The notes under the pieces: generated by a model
Database searches by the model: none
The model's input: only the letters and a program-made list of their open reading frames with translations
Told to the model about the DNA's origin: nothing
Translations under genes and position numbers: made by a program
In this document: piece by piece, positions 23,812-35,066 of the stretch
Layout: the number at the start of each line of letters is the position of its first letter
How positions within the stretch are numbered: position 1 is the first letter of the stretch
Assembly (NCBI GenBank): GCA_035772735.1
Contig: JASDFA010000019.1
Span: 73,322,001 to 73,386,000, forward strand
Origin: Datura wrightii
Taxonomy: Eukaryota > Streptophyta > Magnoliopsida > Solanales > Solanaceae
DNA length: 64,000 nucleotides
Direction: 5' to 3'

Positions 23812-25304
23812 CCCATTGACTTACGGCTCAGGGCATCTGCTACAACATTGGCTTTTCCGGGGTGGTATAGAATATTCACATCATAATCTTTTAACAACTC
23901 CAACCAGCGGCGTTGCCGTAGATTCAACTCCCTCTGAGTGAAGATGTACTGTAGGCTCTTATGATCTGTGTAAATATCAACATGGACGCCGTACAGGTAA
24001 TGCCTCCACATCTTTAAGGCGTGGATTACTGCGGCCAATTCCAGGTCGTGGGTAGGGTAATTCTTTTCGTGTTTCTTCAGCTGTCTGGAAGCATATGCAA
24101 TTACTCTACCATGATGCATCAACACACAACCTAACCCGACACCTGACGCGTCGCAATAGACTGAATAACCTTCTGTGCCTTCCGGCAATTCTAATACTGG
24201 GGCGGAGGTTAATCTGTCTTTCAGTTCCTGGAAGCTCTGCTCACATGCCTCTGTCCATTGAAACTTTGCTGCTTTCTGTGTCAATTTGGTTAGAGGTACC
24301 GCAATGGTCGAGAACCCTTCAACGAACCTCCTGTAATATCCTGCCAACCCCAAAAAGCTATGAACTTCAGTCGGAGTGGTAGGCCTAGGCCATGACTTAA
24401 CTGCTTCTATTTTCTGCTTGTCTACCTGTATACCAGCATCCGACACGATATGCCCTAAAAAGGCCACTAAGTTAAGCCAGAATTCACACTTAGAAAATTT
24501 AGCATACAGCTGACGGTCCCTGAGAATCTGGAGCACTGTCCGCAAATCAGTCCGGTGATCTGCCTCAGAGCGAGAATACACCAGAATGTCATCAATGAAT
24601 ACTATCACGAAAAAGTCCAGGAAAGGTCTGAAAATACTGTTCATTAGGTCCATGAAGACTGCCGGGGCATTCGTTAACCCGAAGGACATAACTAGAAATT
24701 CAAAATGTCCATATCGGGTCCTGAACGTTGTCTTAGGAATATCTCTCTCACGTACTCGGACCTGGTGATATCCGGAACGCAAGTCAATCTTAGAAAAGTA
24801 TCTGGCTCCCTGCAACTGATCAAATAAGTCATCAATTCTGGGGAGCGGGTACTTGTTCTTTACTGTAACCTTGTTTAACTGCCGATAATCTATGCACATT
24901 CGGAGCGAGCCATCTTTCTTCCTCACAAATAAAACTGGCGCACCCCACGGTGAAGTACTCGGCCTGATGAAACCTTTATCCAATAAATCTTTCAACTGCT
25001 CTTTTAATTCTCTGAGTTCTGCAGGAGCCATACGATAGGGAGGAATTGATATCGGCTGAGTGCCTGGTAACAAGTCAATAGCAAAATCTATCTCCCTTTC
25101 TGGGGGAATACCAGGTAACTCATCAGGAAACACATCAGGGAATTCATTCACCACTGGAACAGACTGGAGTGTCGGAGATTCTGCTTGGACATCCTGAACT
25201 CTGACCAGATGGTAAATACATCCCTTAGATATCAACTTTCTCGCCTGAAGGTAGGAAATAAACCTACCTTTTGGCGTAGCAGTGCTGCCCTTCCACTCCC
25301 GCAC
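23812..25304 (-). pseudogene. TEK-C reverse transcriptase and RNase H
   Basis: Open for about 500 residues. N-terminal VVNEFPDVFPDELPGIPPER, fingers/palm motifs WGAPVLFVRKKDGSLRMCID and DLRSGYHQVRVRERDIPKT, MSFGLTNAPAVFMDLMN, catalytic FIDDILVYS with the paired Asp residues, thumb LGHIVSDAGIQVD, connection FLGLAGYYRRFVEGF; RNase H with YCDASGVGLG, THDLELAAVIHALK and YTDHKSLQYIF. All catalytic residues of both enzymes are present. It belongs to one gag-pol frame with gag and protease, interrupted upstream by TGA at 25326-25328 and downstream by a frameshift at about 23811. Reverse transcriptase copies the element RNA to DNA inside the particle. Confidence 0.93.
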
Positions 25305-25680
25305 TGCTTCTCCCGGGAAGTGAAATCAGACCGTCTTGGTCCAACATTCAACGTTGGCAAAACACGGTACTAACCAATCCATACCCATTATGGCATTGAA
25401 GTCTATCATTTCTAACTCGATCAGATCTACTGTGGTCTGACGGTCAGCAACCTCTACTGTACACCCTCGGTAAATTTTTCTAGCCACAATAGAGTCACCG
25501 ACGGGCGTGGATACTAAAAAGGGCTGCTGCAATAATTCTGGTGCAATACTAAACTTTCGTGCCACAAATGGAGTAATGTAGGACAAAGTAGACCTTGGAT
25601 CAATCAACACATAAGCAGGGTGTGAGCAGATAGTTAGCATACCTGTCACAACATCAGGCGACGCTTTTGAATCTTGCCTC
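25305..25680 (-). pseudogene. TEK-C protease with altered active site
   Basis: Minus-strand frame containing VLIDPRSTLSYITPFVARKF, then LLQQPFLVSTPVGDSIVARK and FNAIMGMDWLVPCFANVECW. The active-site turn reads D-P-R, where the related elements in this window (TEK-E, TEK-B) have D-P-G, so the loop Gly is lost. The frame is ended by TGA at 25326-25328, in a CG context. The protease would cleave the gag-pol polyprotein; this copy is probably inactive. Confidence 0.8.
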
Positions 25681-27035
25681 CCTGGTAAGGCATATGTGCG
25701 GCTTGGACCTGCACCTGTACTGGAGGCCTCTGATCTGCCTCGACCCCTGCCTGCTGAAACTAAGGGCCTGCACCCAGTCGAGGATGCTGTGGCTCATGAC
25801 CCTGCAGATGCCCTATCCTGTCTATCCCGGTCCTCTCGACCTCTGGCTGGGCAATCTTTCATCAAATGGCCTTCTTGGCCATAAATATAACACGCAGTGG
25901 AGCCATATCTGCATGCTTCAGGATGGCGTCGACTGCATATAGGGAAAAGTGGTAGGGTGTACCTACTCTGCTCTGCCCTCCTCTATACTGGTGAATCTGC
26001 CATCTACGAGCCTCTACCAGTCTCTGACTGCCCCCTGCGGCTGAATCTACCCCCTTGCGGCTGTGACGGAGGCGGGGGCCTGGGCGGCCTGTCTAACAAT
26101 CGTGGCTTGGGTCCTCCCCGGGCCTCCCTCTGTAACTCAACTGGCCTGTCTCGACGATGCTGCTCTTGATTGACCCTTCTGATCTCCCGATATCGCTATC
26201 TGATGCCCTCAATATTCTGGGCAAATGCCTGAACTCGAGCAATGTCCATGTCCTCTCGCAGTGTGGCCGTAATGCAAGTCTTAACATATTCTGGATTCAA
26301 CCCAATGATGAAGCGGTGTACTCTGGATGCCATGGTATCAACAAAGGCCGGTGCATACCGGGCCAAAGAATCAAACCGCAAGGAATATTCCCGAACACTC
26401 ATGGCCCCCTACTCCAGATGCAGGAACTGGTCTACCCGAGCCTGTCGAATCTCCCGCGGCAAATAGTGATCCAGAAAAGCTCCTGAAAAGCTGGACCAGG
26501 TGGGAGAGGAAACATCTCTCCCTCGGGACCTTTCCCAGCTTTCATACCATAACACGACAATGTCCCGTAACTGGAATGCTGCCAACTCAACTGATTCTGT
26601 AGGCGTGGCATGCATAACCCTGAAGATTCTCTGCATTTGATCCAGAAAATCTTGAGGGTCCTCTGTCCGGTCCGTACTTGTAAACTGTGGGGGATTCAGA
26701 GCTAAGAACTCTCGGACCCTCGAACTACCGGGCCCTCCTGATGACTCCACAACTGTAGATGGCATTGGCTGACGCTGAGCAGCCATCATCTGTGCTAACA
26801 TAACTACAACACTCCTAACCTCCTGGTCGGAAGGTGTCGGTATAGGGACTGCTGAAGGTAGTGTCGCCCCAAGCGGCTCCTGATGTGGGGGAGACTGCTG
26901 AGAAGGCTGGGATGATGCCTCTATAGTTCCCTCTAATCGGGCTGTTTCTAAATGAGGGTGAGGCATCCTGCTGGTGCCTTCCCCTGCTGCAATATCTAAG
27001 CTCCGGCCTATGATAGGATGTCGCTGGTCTGACAT
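25681..27035 (-). pseudogene. TEK-C gag with zinc knuckle
   Basis: Start chosen at ATG 27035, giving MSDQRHPIIGRSLDIA, because the upstream stretch is leader and ends in TTACAG. A Pro/Gln-rich region is followed by the gag core (PQFTSTDRTEDPQDFLDQMQ, AFQLRDIVVLWYESW, FSGAFLDHYLPREI), then MSVREYSLRFDSLARYAP, an Arg-rich linker, and a knuckle CYIYGQEGHLMKDC at 25851-25892 in which the second Cys ligand is Tyr. In-frame stops at 26409-26411, 26196-26198, about 25983 and about 25794; the first three could be CAG-to-TAG changes. Gag forms the particle and binds RNA. Same phase as protease and reverse transcriptase. Confidence 0.85.
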
Positions 27036-27232
27036 TATCTGTAACCAAAGAATATAGTAAGCTTTTAGGGACTCAACCCTATATTGTACCGCTCTACAGC
27101 ACGACTGAATAAGAATAAAAGACAACCATCCTATCATGCCTTGTAGCCTCCTATCCATAGTATGTGGTGCACAACACATCCATGGACAGGACTCTACTTA
27201 GCACGGCTTGCAGACTCCCTGGGATACGACCT

Positions 27233-27244
27233 GCTCTGATACCA
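27233..27244 (-). other. Primer binding site of TEK-C
   Basis: Minus strand TGGTATCAGAGC, complementary to the 3' end of initiator Met-tRNA, four bases inside the 5' LTR. The leader from here to the gag start is 27232-27036. Confidence 0.9.
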
Positions 27245-28225
27245 AGTTTGTCACACCCCGCCTTGGGGGGTATGACTGGCACCTGGTGCCCTACTAGGAC
27301 CTGAACTGCTGGACTGCTAAGCCTGGGCACATCTGGTGCCTGGCTGGCTCTAACTCACATTTCTGGAAACAAAGGGCTATATAACGGCTGTAAACACAGC
27401 CCCCGGCCCATTGGCCTATAGCCTCCTGTACCTGTACTAACAGCTGACCAGAAACATATCAATATAGGGAAACCTATGCGGGCCGACAACGCCACCATGC
27501 TATCTAGTTATCTATAACTTAACCATGAAATACTGGATAGCTACGTGACCGGCAAGGTCACCACTACTGTCGAACTATGGCCCCACACGGCCAACATAAA
27601 GGAAACACAAGTACTAACAGCTATACAACTGCACGGCCTCACACGACCGGCTCAACTGACCACAGGGAAACATATACAGACTGCAAGCCTCTAGGAATAA
27701 TAATAGAAATGATCGGGACAGGGCCCCGACCTACCCGTACTATACAACAAAAGAAAATGAAATACACCTCTGGAATTCAGTCTCTAGATGACAGGAGCTG
27801 AATACTCGATCGCTGATAGGAATCACGTTGTATCGCCTGCTCGTCTATGAGTACCTGCAAGGCAAGTAATGCAGCACCCCACCGGGCGTCAGTACCGCTG
27901 GTACTGAGTATGTAAAGCAATAACTGAAAGAAATATCTAAGAACAATAATATAACTGATGAAACTGAAGTAGGAAGGAATAGATTAACTGTCTGATAATG
28001 TAAGTCATACCTTCTCTTAATTATACTGGAAGGAGTAGGAGTTATATCTGGAGGCGTATCATTCTACTGCTGATCTACTCATGTCTAACATAACATGGCA
28101 TAACATATCATAACATAACATAGCACGCACAAACCTTACCCGGCCCCCATAAGCCGGGAGGTACAACCAGCACAGAATCTATACCCCTACCCCGATCATC
28201 CCATCTCCTATAAACCCTGTAAGCA

Positions 28226-28503
28226 TCCTGCTGGTCCCCTGGGTATGTACTTGGGCTCGCTGAGCCCCTGACTATAACTGTATCTGAGTCCGGAGGACTT
28301 CTGAATCAACACCCGGGCGTATCCGCTCGACAGGGGTGTGTAAGGGCCGATCAAGGCACAAATATGGGGAATAACTGGCATCCCATCTTCGTCCCCTGTG
28401 GGACGGCATGCCACTCCGTAGAGCGACGTATCCTCATTCTTTGGCGGATGAGTCGATACAGCTGTCAACCCTGGGGCGGTCATGGATGCTAGGTAGTCCA
28501 ACC
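28226..28503 (-). other. Conserved LTR block with short reading frame (TEK-C right copy)
   Basis: The frame 28528-28208 is open for 106 residues and includes LDYLASMTAPGLTAVSTHPP. Compared with the left copy, most of the roughly 12 base changes alter the residue, so there is no sign of selection on protein after insertion. Confidence 0.45.
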
Positions 28504-29590
28504 CCAAACAAAACAACAGTCTCAACAAGTAATACTATCTGCATGTCCCACATACTGAAGCTAATAGTGGTAAAGTATTTGTATATACTATATGCTGAGC
28601 TAGTGATAGTAATATGTACGTACTTAATAAATGCTGAAGCTGGTAATAGTATATATGTATAAATATAGTCTTCTGCCCGACTGTACTGGGGCTAACGCTG
28701 AGCAAGATATAGTCTTTCTGCTGAAGCAATGCTGTATACTGAGTTTCTAAAGTAACATGATTTACTATTCCTAACATGCTTTCTAACTTCATTTTAACTT
28801 ATCATTCTATTTCTGAGATGTCTTACAGATATTACATCGCTCTACTGGGTTTCAACTAAATACCCTAACATTTCATATTACATCACCAACTGAGCATGCT
28901 GTGCAGTTCCTAATACTTATATTAGAATCTATATCGTGCTAGCAAGTCTCGCGCTGATCATAACATGATGTTTCTAATATCGTACCAACATTCGTAGTAA
29001 ACATCATACATGACTTCTGAATATTCTACTAGCCTTTAAATTACTATACTGTACCGAGATTACTAACTTGCCGAGGAAACTAGCTTTACATACCTTATCC
29101 TCGAACTATCCGTCTGTCGGACGAGGCTCAGCCGGTACTTCAATTGTTTTCTCCCAACTGCATTCATAAATATGTCAATTAATACTAAATACATCTTTAT
29201 TTTCAAGAGCAATGTCACTTTCGATATAGTTTGTAGCCTAAACTTAGGCTTATCGAAAGACGATCGAAAACTCGCTATTTTTCAGAGGTCCAGAAGGGAG
29301 AAATATTCACTTCATAGCTAGGAACACATAGACACTAGTTTAGAACAATTCCACTTACCTTATCTCGGTAGCTCGACGATTCGTCGGTCGTATTTCGCGA
29401 AACTAAATCCGTAGGAATGCTCTCTACTGCTAAATACCTCGGTATCTGAGGTTAATTTGAGTTTGGACAATGTTTAGCAGCGTAATCAGACGAAAATTAT
29501 ATTACCTCTAAGTTCCTATCCCTTCTCCTGCGTTTTCCTCTCTGTTTCTTGAATGTTTATAAGTGTTTAATCATTTAAAACCGAAGTGGG

Positions 29591-29602
29591 GCTTTATATA
29601 CT
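29591..29602 (-). promoter_or_regulatory. TATA box of TEK-C 5' LTR
   Basis: The minus strand reads GTATATAAAGC, one base different from the 3' LTR; the ACGT-core word lies upstream in sense at about 29620. This is the copy that would drive the genomic RNA. Confidence 0.6.
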
Positions 29603-29827
29603 TGGGCCTGGACAAGGCCAACGTGTCACGGAGCCAAAACGGAGGCTTCACCTCCGTGACATGCTGCCATCGTGGAGGGGCTCTGCCTCGGCTCCTTCCG
29701 CGATGGTTCGACAGGTTTCTCGTCCGATCTTTTTTCGGGCCTTTCTCTAGCACGTATGGCCTTCAAATATGCTTAACCAACGTGCGAATAGGTCATTTAG
29801 GACCCAGAAATTCTACAGGGTATAACA

Positions 29828-30490
29828 CACATGGCCCAAAAATGCCATCGAGTTCAACCAAAACTTGCACTTGCTGAATTTAGCATATAGTTGGCAATCT
29901 TTAAGAGTCTGTAGCACCACCCTCAAATGAGTGGCATGCTCCTCCTCGCTTTGAGAGTATATCAGGATGTCATCAATAATCACGATCACGAACATATCCA
30001 ACTATGGCTTGAACACCCTGTTCATCAAATCCATAAAAGATGCAGGAGCATTCGTTAGTCCAAAAGACATAACTACAAAATCATAATGACTATACCGCAT
30101 CCTGAAGGATATATTTGGGATGTCACTCTCCTGCACCCTGAGCTGATGGTATCCAAACCTGAGGTCTATCTTTGAAAAGCACTTGGCACCCTGATGCTGG
30201 TCGAATAAATCATCAATCCTGGGTAGAGGATACCTGTTCTTGATGGTGACCTTGTTGAATTGCCGATAATCAATACACACATGAAGAGAACCATCTTTCT
30301 TTCGGACAAAGAGAATTGGTGCACCCCACGAGGATTTGCTCGGTCTAATGAAACCCTTATCTAAAAGGTCCTTCAAATGCTCCTTCAACTCCTTTGACTC
30401 GACTTGGGCCATTCTGTAAGGGGGAATAGATATAGGTTGTGTATCGAAAAGAAGGTAAATACCAAAATTAATCTCCTGCTTGGGAGGGAT
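29828..30490 (-). pseudogene. TEK-B reverse transcriptase (right of TEK-C)
   Basis: Minus strand, one phase with a TAG at 30002-30004: WGAPILFVRKKDGSLHVCID, DLRFGYHQLRVQESDIP, MSFGLTNAPASFMDLMN, catalytic IIDDILIYS, then LYAKFSKCKFWLNSMAFLGH where TEK-C interrupts. The paired catalytic Asp residues are kept. The remainder lies at 18490-19405. Confidence 0.87.
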
Positions 30491-31000
30491 TCATGTTAGA
30501 TCATCTGGAAAGACTTCAGGATACTCGCATACTATTGGGACTGACTGAATAGTCGTGGTCTTGGACGTAGCATCCTTAACCCTAACTAGATGGTACACAC
30601 AACCCTTGGAGATCATATTTCTGGACTTAAGGTAGGAAATAAAATGACCTATAGGCACGACTGAACTACCCTTCCACTTTATGACTGGATTACTCAAAAA
30701 TCTGAAATCTACTGCCTGAGTTCTACAATTAACTGAGGCATAACAAGCAAATAGCCAATCCATGCCGAGGATAACATCAAAATTGGTCATGGCTAACTCT
30801 ACTAAATCTGCTGAGGTGAACTTCTGATGGACTATGACCAAGCAACTTCTATATACTCGTCTAGCTATAACTAAATCACCCATTGGAGTATAGCCTGAGA
30901 AGGGTTCTGACAAGCTCTCGAGGTTGACTCCGAAACTACTAGCCACATAAGGTGTCATAAAAGACAAGGTTGCCCTGGATCTAACAAAGCATATATATCA
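30491..31000 (-). pseudogene. TEK-B protease and linker
   Basis: Open for 158 residues from 30967: MSFMTPYVASSFGVNLESLS, then TNFDVILGMDWLFACYASVN and FISYLKSRNMISKGCVYHL. The active-site D-P-G turn is just upstream near 30985 but shifted by a one-base loss. Ends with TGA at 30491-30493, before the reverse transcriptase in the same phase. Confidence 0.8.
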
Positions 31001-32266
31001 AGATGGAAAACTCGTAACATACCAGTGACTACATCCGGGGAGACCTCCTGCTCCTGGCAAGATGCTAAGGTATAGAATTTGTTTTAGTACTGAACGCCAC
31101 CTGTTCTAGTAGGCTCCCCCTGTTGGGCTGGGCATGAAGGTAGAGCTGCTGAACTGGAAGTTGGTCCTCGACCCCTATCATGGAGCTTTCTAGCTGTTGG
31201 GAAATCTCTGAGCATATATCCTTGCTTCCCATACCCAAAGAAAGCACCTGTACCCGCCAAGCACTGACCCGTGTGGCCCTGACCACACCTGCCGTAAACT
31301 GGGATACTAGAATCCGCAAGTCTACTTCTCTAAACCCTAGAGCCTGATGCTCGTCCTCTATGGTCATGCCTACGTCTGGATGGCACAATCATCATTGAAG
31401 TTGCTAGGGCTGAACATCTCTGGGGGGGTCTGTTGTTGGTGCCCACCACCTGGCCTCGGCTGAGAGAACCTATAGTTGTCTGTCCTGGCCCTCTTAGCCC
31501 CCTTCTCCCTCAAATGCACCGCCTTCTTCTATTGGGCATATAAGACTATCTGAGGTAAATCCATATTCTGATGGAGCATGGCGGTCCTGCAATCTTTGTC
31601 TAAATAGTCTACCACCCCATGAACAAACCTGCTCACTCGCGCCCTCTGATCCACCACTAACTCTGGGGCATACTTTAATAGACGAGTGAACTCTAGGGCA
31701 TATTCCTACAGCATCATCTTCCCGTTCTTTAGATTCATGAACTCAGTCGCCTTTAACTCCCTCATCTCACGAGGGAAGAACCGATCAAGAAAAGCAACGT
31801 GAAACTCCTCCCAACTGATAGGGCCTGCTCTGGCTGCCCTACTATCCTTCCACTGTCTAAACCAAATGTGTGTGACCCCCTTCAACTGATACGAGGCCAA
31901 ATCAGCACACTTTACTCCATTCACCACCATGACCTGGGTGATCTTCACAATCTCATCAATGAACTCATATGGCTCCTCATCCACTTTGGACCTAATAAAC
32001 TCTGGTGGGTTCATCCTTAGGAAATCTCTGACTCACGCTGACACTGCATTCCCATTCTTTGGGACATGCACCACTGCCTTCTGGTTGACCTGGGCGGTCA
32101 AGGCCTGCGCTAACATCTGAATGGCTGCTCTAAATTCAGCATGGGCAACCGGCTCCAATGCATGGTGCTCCTGGACTGGTGGGGCTTGTTGGTGCCCGTC
32201 TTCATTGCCATCCTCGTGGCCATTTCTGTTTCTATTCCTTCTGCCATTTACTCTTTCGGGAGGCAT
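31001..32266 (-). pseudogene. TEK-B gag
   Basis: Starts at MPPERVNGRRNRNRNGHEDG (ATG at 32266). Core segments MNPPEFIRSKVDEEPYEFID, DLASYQLKGVTHIWFRQWKD and EFHVAFLDRFFPREMREL are in one phase, with TGA at 32033-32035 and TAG at 31706-31708. Downstream is a Gln- and Arg-rich linker and two decayed knuckles (GQCLAGTGAFFGYGKQGY; knuckle Cys and His replaced by Phe and Tyr). Gag core matches TEK-E (52163) closely, so both belong to one family. Confidence 0.8.
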
Positions 32267-32459
32267 GATTCTACAATTGCGAATAGCACGAGTTAGAAGG
32301 ATAGGGAGACATTTCATCGCACGACATAGATCATGAATGAAGGGAACATTTCCTAAATGTCTCGTAGCCTCTTTTTCATAAGTTTGGCGTGCGTCACACC
32401 CATGAAAAAGACCCTACTTGACGCAGCTTTTATACACCCTAGGACACTTCAAACCTATT

Positions 32460-32471
32460 GCTCTGATAGCA
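32460..32471 (-). other. Primer binding site of TEK-B
   Basis: Minus strand TGCTATCAGAGC, one mismatch from the TEK-C and TEK-G site. Confidence 0.8.
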
Positions 32472-32475
32472 AGTT

Positions 32476-34723
32476 TATCACAGCTCGAACATAGGCCTAG
32501 ATCGAGATACGGGACAAGGAGCCCTGAGAGACTCCAAGTCGACCCATGGCATGAACATACATCTAACTCAATCAAATAAAATAGAAGACTTAACATAATA
32601 ACATAGCGGAAGCCTAAGCATAATATACAATCATATAATTCAACACGATTCTGAAGCTGAATACCATCTATTATCTCAAAAGCCTCTAATTATGATGAGT
32701 TGATGGGACAAAACCCCAACTAACTCTCTAAGTCTGAAACTGAAAATATGAAAACATAACTGGATAAAAGAGGGGCCCTCTACAGGTGAGGACTCACCAA
32801 TAGAGACTGATGCTAACTCCGGAAGCTGGCTAGCGGTGGGGCTAAGTCTGAAGATTGGAGCCTGTATCATAAAATGATACAACATAGAGTATGCGGTCAG
32901 TACGTGGAATATACCGAGTATGCAAGGTAAGTAAAACCGCTTAATTAAGTAAAATCATTTAAAACATCCATAATATAAAACATAATCAATATAAGAATCT
33001 GAGAGTAGGGATTGCATGCTATTTTCGAAAATCATGATCTGAACATAACATAACATCATAACTGAATCGAATGACTCAAAGCTGAAATCTGATAATCATA
33101 AGTAAAATTGAATGTTTGGTCAAACTTGTTTTAGAACATATATAGATATCATAAGTGATAAACATGCATAATTGAAATCATGAGGAACAATTGGAGACTC
33201 GCATATAACCGATATACCATGATAGAGCTTATGTGGTCCCAACTATCACACTCATGTGGGTAGAGCCATCCAAAGCCTTACCAGGGTTAAGGACGATACC
33301 ATGATATCGATATCAACCTACGTTGGCACGTAGTTATGAGGAATAGGGTTGATCGACCCTTAGCCTACTCGGTGCAGACACTACTCGCAAAAACATGCAT
33401 ATACTCTCCATCATTTTAAAACGAAGCTTACCATCATCTATTGAGGAAGCGTAATAATCAAATACATATCAAATCTAAAATCATATATGAGGAGCTCTTG
33501 CTCAAACCATACCACAAGCAGAACATAAATGGGGAGTCTTAACTCCAAAACCATGTGGCATATGGTAAGATTCATTCGAGAAATCATAAATCATACTTGA
33601 ACATATGGGCATTGCCTAATACTTTAACATGCTTGAAAATACTTAATTCACTTGAAAAAATGATCATAAACATGGGTAACTTGAAAAAATGCTTTTCATT
33701 GATAATATCTCATCATACTTGAACATTCATCATAAATCTCAACTTTCATGAACTTCTTATAATTGGGCATTTTAACTTATAAAGCATGAAACGTGATTTT
33801 AATTGAAAACAACATAAAACTTGCCCATGAATCATAATACAATAGTAGAAACATATTTAGATCATACCCATGTAGAAAATTAGGAATTTCATGCATTGGG
33901 TTAAATCCCCATAGGATCAACATATGAATTTTCATGATTTAGAGAGAGATTAGGCATGGGTGTGAATGAATTCACCCATTCATAACTCTACATACTTGAT
34001 AGGGTCTGATTCTACCACTTTTCGAATTACCTAATGAAGAATTGAAGAAAACTTGAAGAAAGCCTAAACTTGATTACCTTCTAAACCCTTCAATTTGCAT
34101 GCGTGAGTCTAGAATGAGCTTACTCCTTATAACACTGCCTATTTTGAGCTTAAAATGATGTAGTTTAGGACCCTATGGCTTAGGAATGACAGAAATACTC
34201 TTAATGAAAATCCTGAAAAAATTGAACTACAAGTGACAATGGACGTCAGTACGATCCGTCGTGATCTCCAACGGTCCGTTGTTACCTTCCGTCTCTACAC
34301 CCTGAATTCAGGTCTCAGATCTTCTAAAACAACTGGACAAGATGAGTCATTCCAACCACCAACAACTCGTGGTTACCAGCCGTCGCCACCACTGTCACTA
34401 ACCTAGAAGTCCTCCCTACAGGCACATACCATGACCCGTTATTACCAACAACGAGTCGTCTCAAGACCCTTCACTTCCTTCCTGATCGAGACCAGCCTCA
34501 CCACAACTCCAATACAACGACTCGTTACAACCACCAAGGGGTCATTCTGAGACCCGTTATTTTCCAATCTAGTTCCACAACCTCTAACCACAGCCACTTT
34601 TAACGGCCCATCCTTTCTTCTAATGACTCGTACCATGGGTTGTCTGAGGGGAAATCCTAGATTTTTCTGTAAATCTTCCTTTCCACCTCTCGATCTAATC
34701 TTAGGCACTTCCGAGGTATTACA
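32476..34723 (-). repeat. TEK-B 5' LTR (2248 bp)
   Basis: Minus strand starts TGTAATACCTCGGAAGTG at 34723 and ends GCTGTGATA at 32476, the terminal CA decayed to TA. Right target copy CTTTA follows. Confidence 0.88.
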
Positions 34724-34728
34724 CTTTA

Positions 34729-34763
34729 TACTTCAATTACGAGGTGTAATTTGAGTGTGACCA
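34729..34763 (+). repeat. LARD-A 5' LTR, last segment
   Basis: TACTTCAATTACGAGGTG and on to GTGACCA, matching the end of the 3' LTR at 40941-40976; separated from 13215-14630 by TEK-B. Confidence 0.85.
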
Positions 34764-34768
34764 AATTT

Positions 34769-34786
34769 TAGCACTGTTGCCGGGGA
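34769..34786 (+). other. Primer binding site of LARD-A
   Basis: TAGCACTGTTGCCGGGGA, five bases after the LTR; same type as the LARD-1 site with three changes. Confidence 0.75.
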
Positions 34787-34963
34787 ATACAGTGTTGTCT
34801 AAGATTTACTTGTAATCTTTATTTAATGATTTACATTTTTTTTAGTTGTTTTTGGCTCTTTCAGGTGTTAACAAATTGGTTTCAGGTCCAAAAAGGTGGA
34901 TGAAATGTTTAAAGTATCCTAAGTAGAGAAATGTATCGTGCTGCGACATTAAATCAGGTGCTT

Positions 34964-34981
34964 CTTGGGAGGCAACCCAAG
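34964..34981 (+). other. Conserved hairpin, LARD-A copy 1
   Basis: CTTGGG-AGGCAA-CCCAAG, perfect stem, preceded by CTGCGACATTAAATCAGGTG. Confidence 0.7.
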
Positions 34982-35048
34982 GGGTATCTTAATGAAGTCT
35001 GAGTAATCAACAAACCCATGTTGTTCCGCAATGTTAAATCAAGCACTA

Positions 35049-35066
35049 CTTGGGAGTCAACCCAAG
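35049..35066 (+). other. Conserved hairpin, LARD-A copy 2
   Basis: CTTGGG-AGTCAA-CCCAAG; one loop base differs, the stem is unchanged. Preceded by CCGCAATGTTAAATCAAGCA, so the whole module, not just the hairpin, is duplicated about 85 bp after copy 1. Confidence 0.7.

Larger units (their letters stand above)
19411..29827 (-). mobile_element. TEK-C: nearly complete Tekay-type retrotransposon, 10.4 kb
   Basis: Exact target duplication CACAT at 19406-19410 and 29828-29832. LTRs are 2578 and 2579 bp. Minus strand: 5' LTR, initiator-Met primer site, a single-phase gag-pol frame from 27035 to 22252 with a few lesions, polypurine tract, 3' LTR. About 41 differences in the first 1290 aligned LTR bases (about 3%). 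It lies in the reverse transcriptase gene of TEK-B, same strand. Best-preserved element in the window, but with at least six stops, one frameshift and two damaged active-site motifs it is not autonomous. Confidence 0.95.
27249..29827 (-). repeat. TEK-C 5' LTR
   Basis: Aligns to the 3' LTR with an offset of 7838-7839 bases. TG...CA ends; the right end abuts target copy CACAT (29828-29832). TATA box at about 29591-29602, conserved block at 28226-28503. Confidence 0.95.
14631..34723 (-). mobile_element. TEK-B: Tekay/Del-type chromodomain retrotransposon, interrupted by TEK-C
   Basis: Two LTRs of about 2.3 kb, initiator-Met primer site, polypurine tract, and a minus-strand gag, protease, reverse transcriptase, RNase H, integrase and chromodomain series split by TEK-C at 19411-29827. 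Target copies CTTAA (14626-14630) and CTTTA (34724-34728), one mismatch. The chromodomain after integrase places it among chromoviruses. Numerous stops show it is dead. Confidence 0.9.

Noticed and set aside
25667..26602. Several plus-strand frames of 60-109 codons
   Set aside because: Reverse-strand shadows of TEK-C gag and protease.
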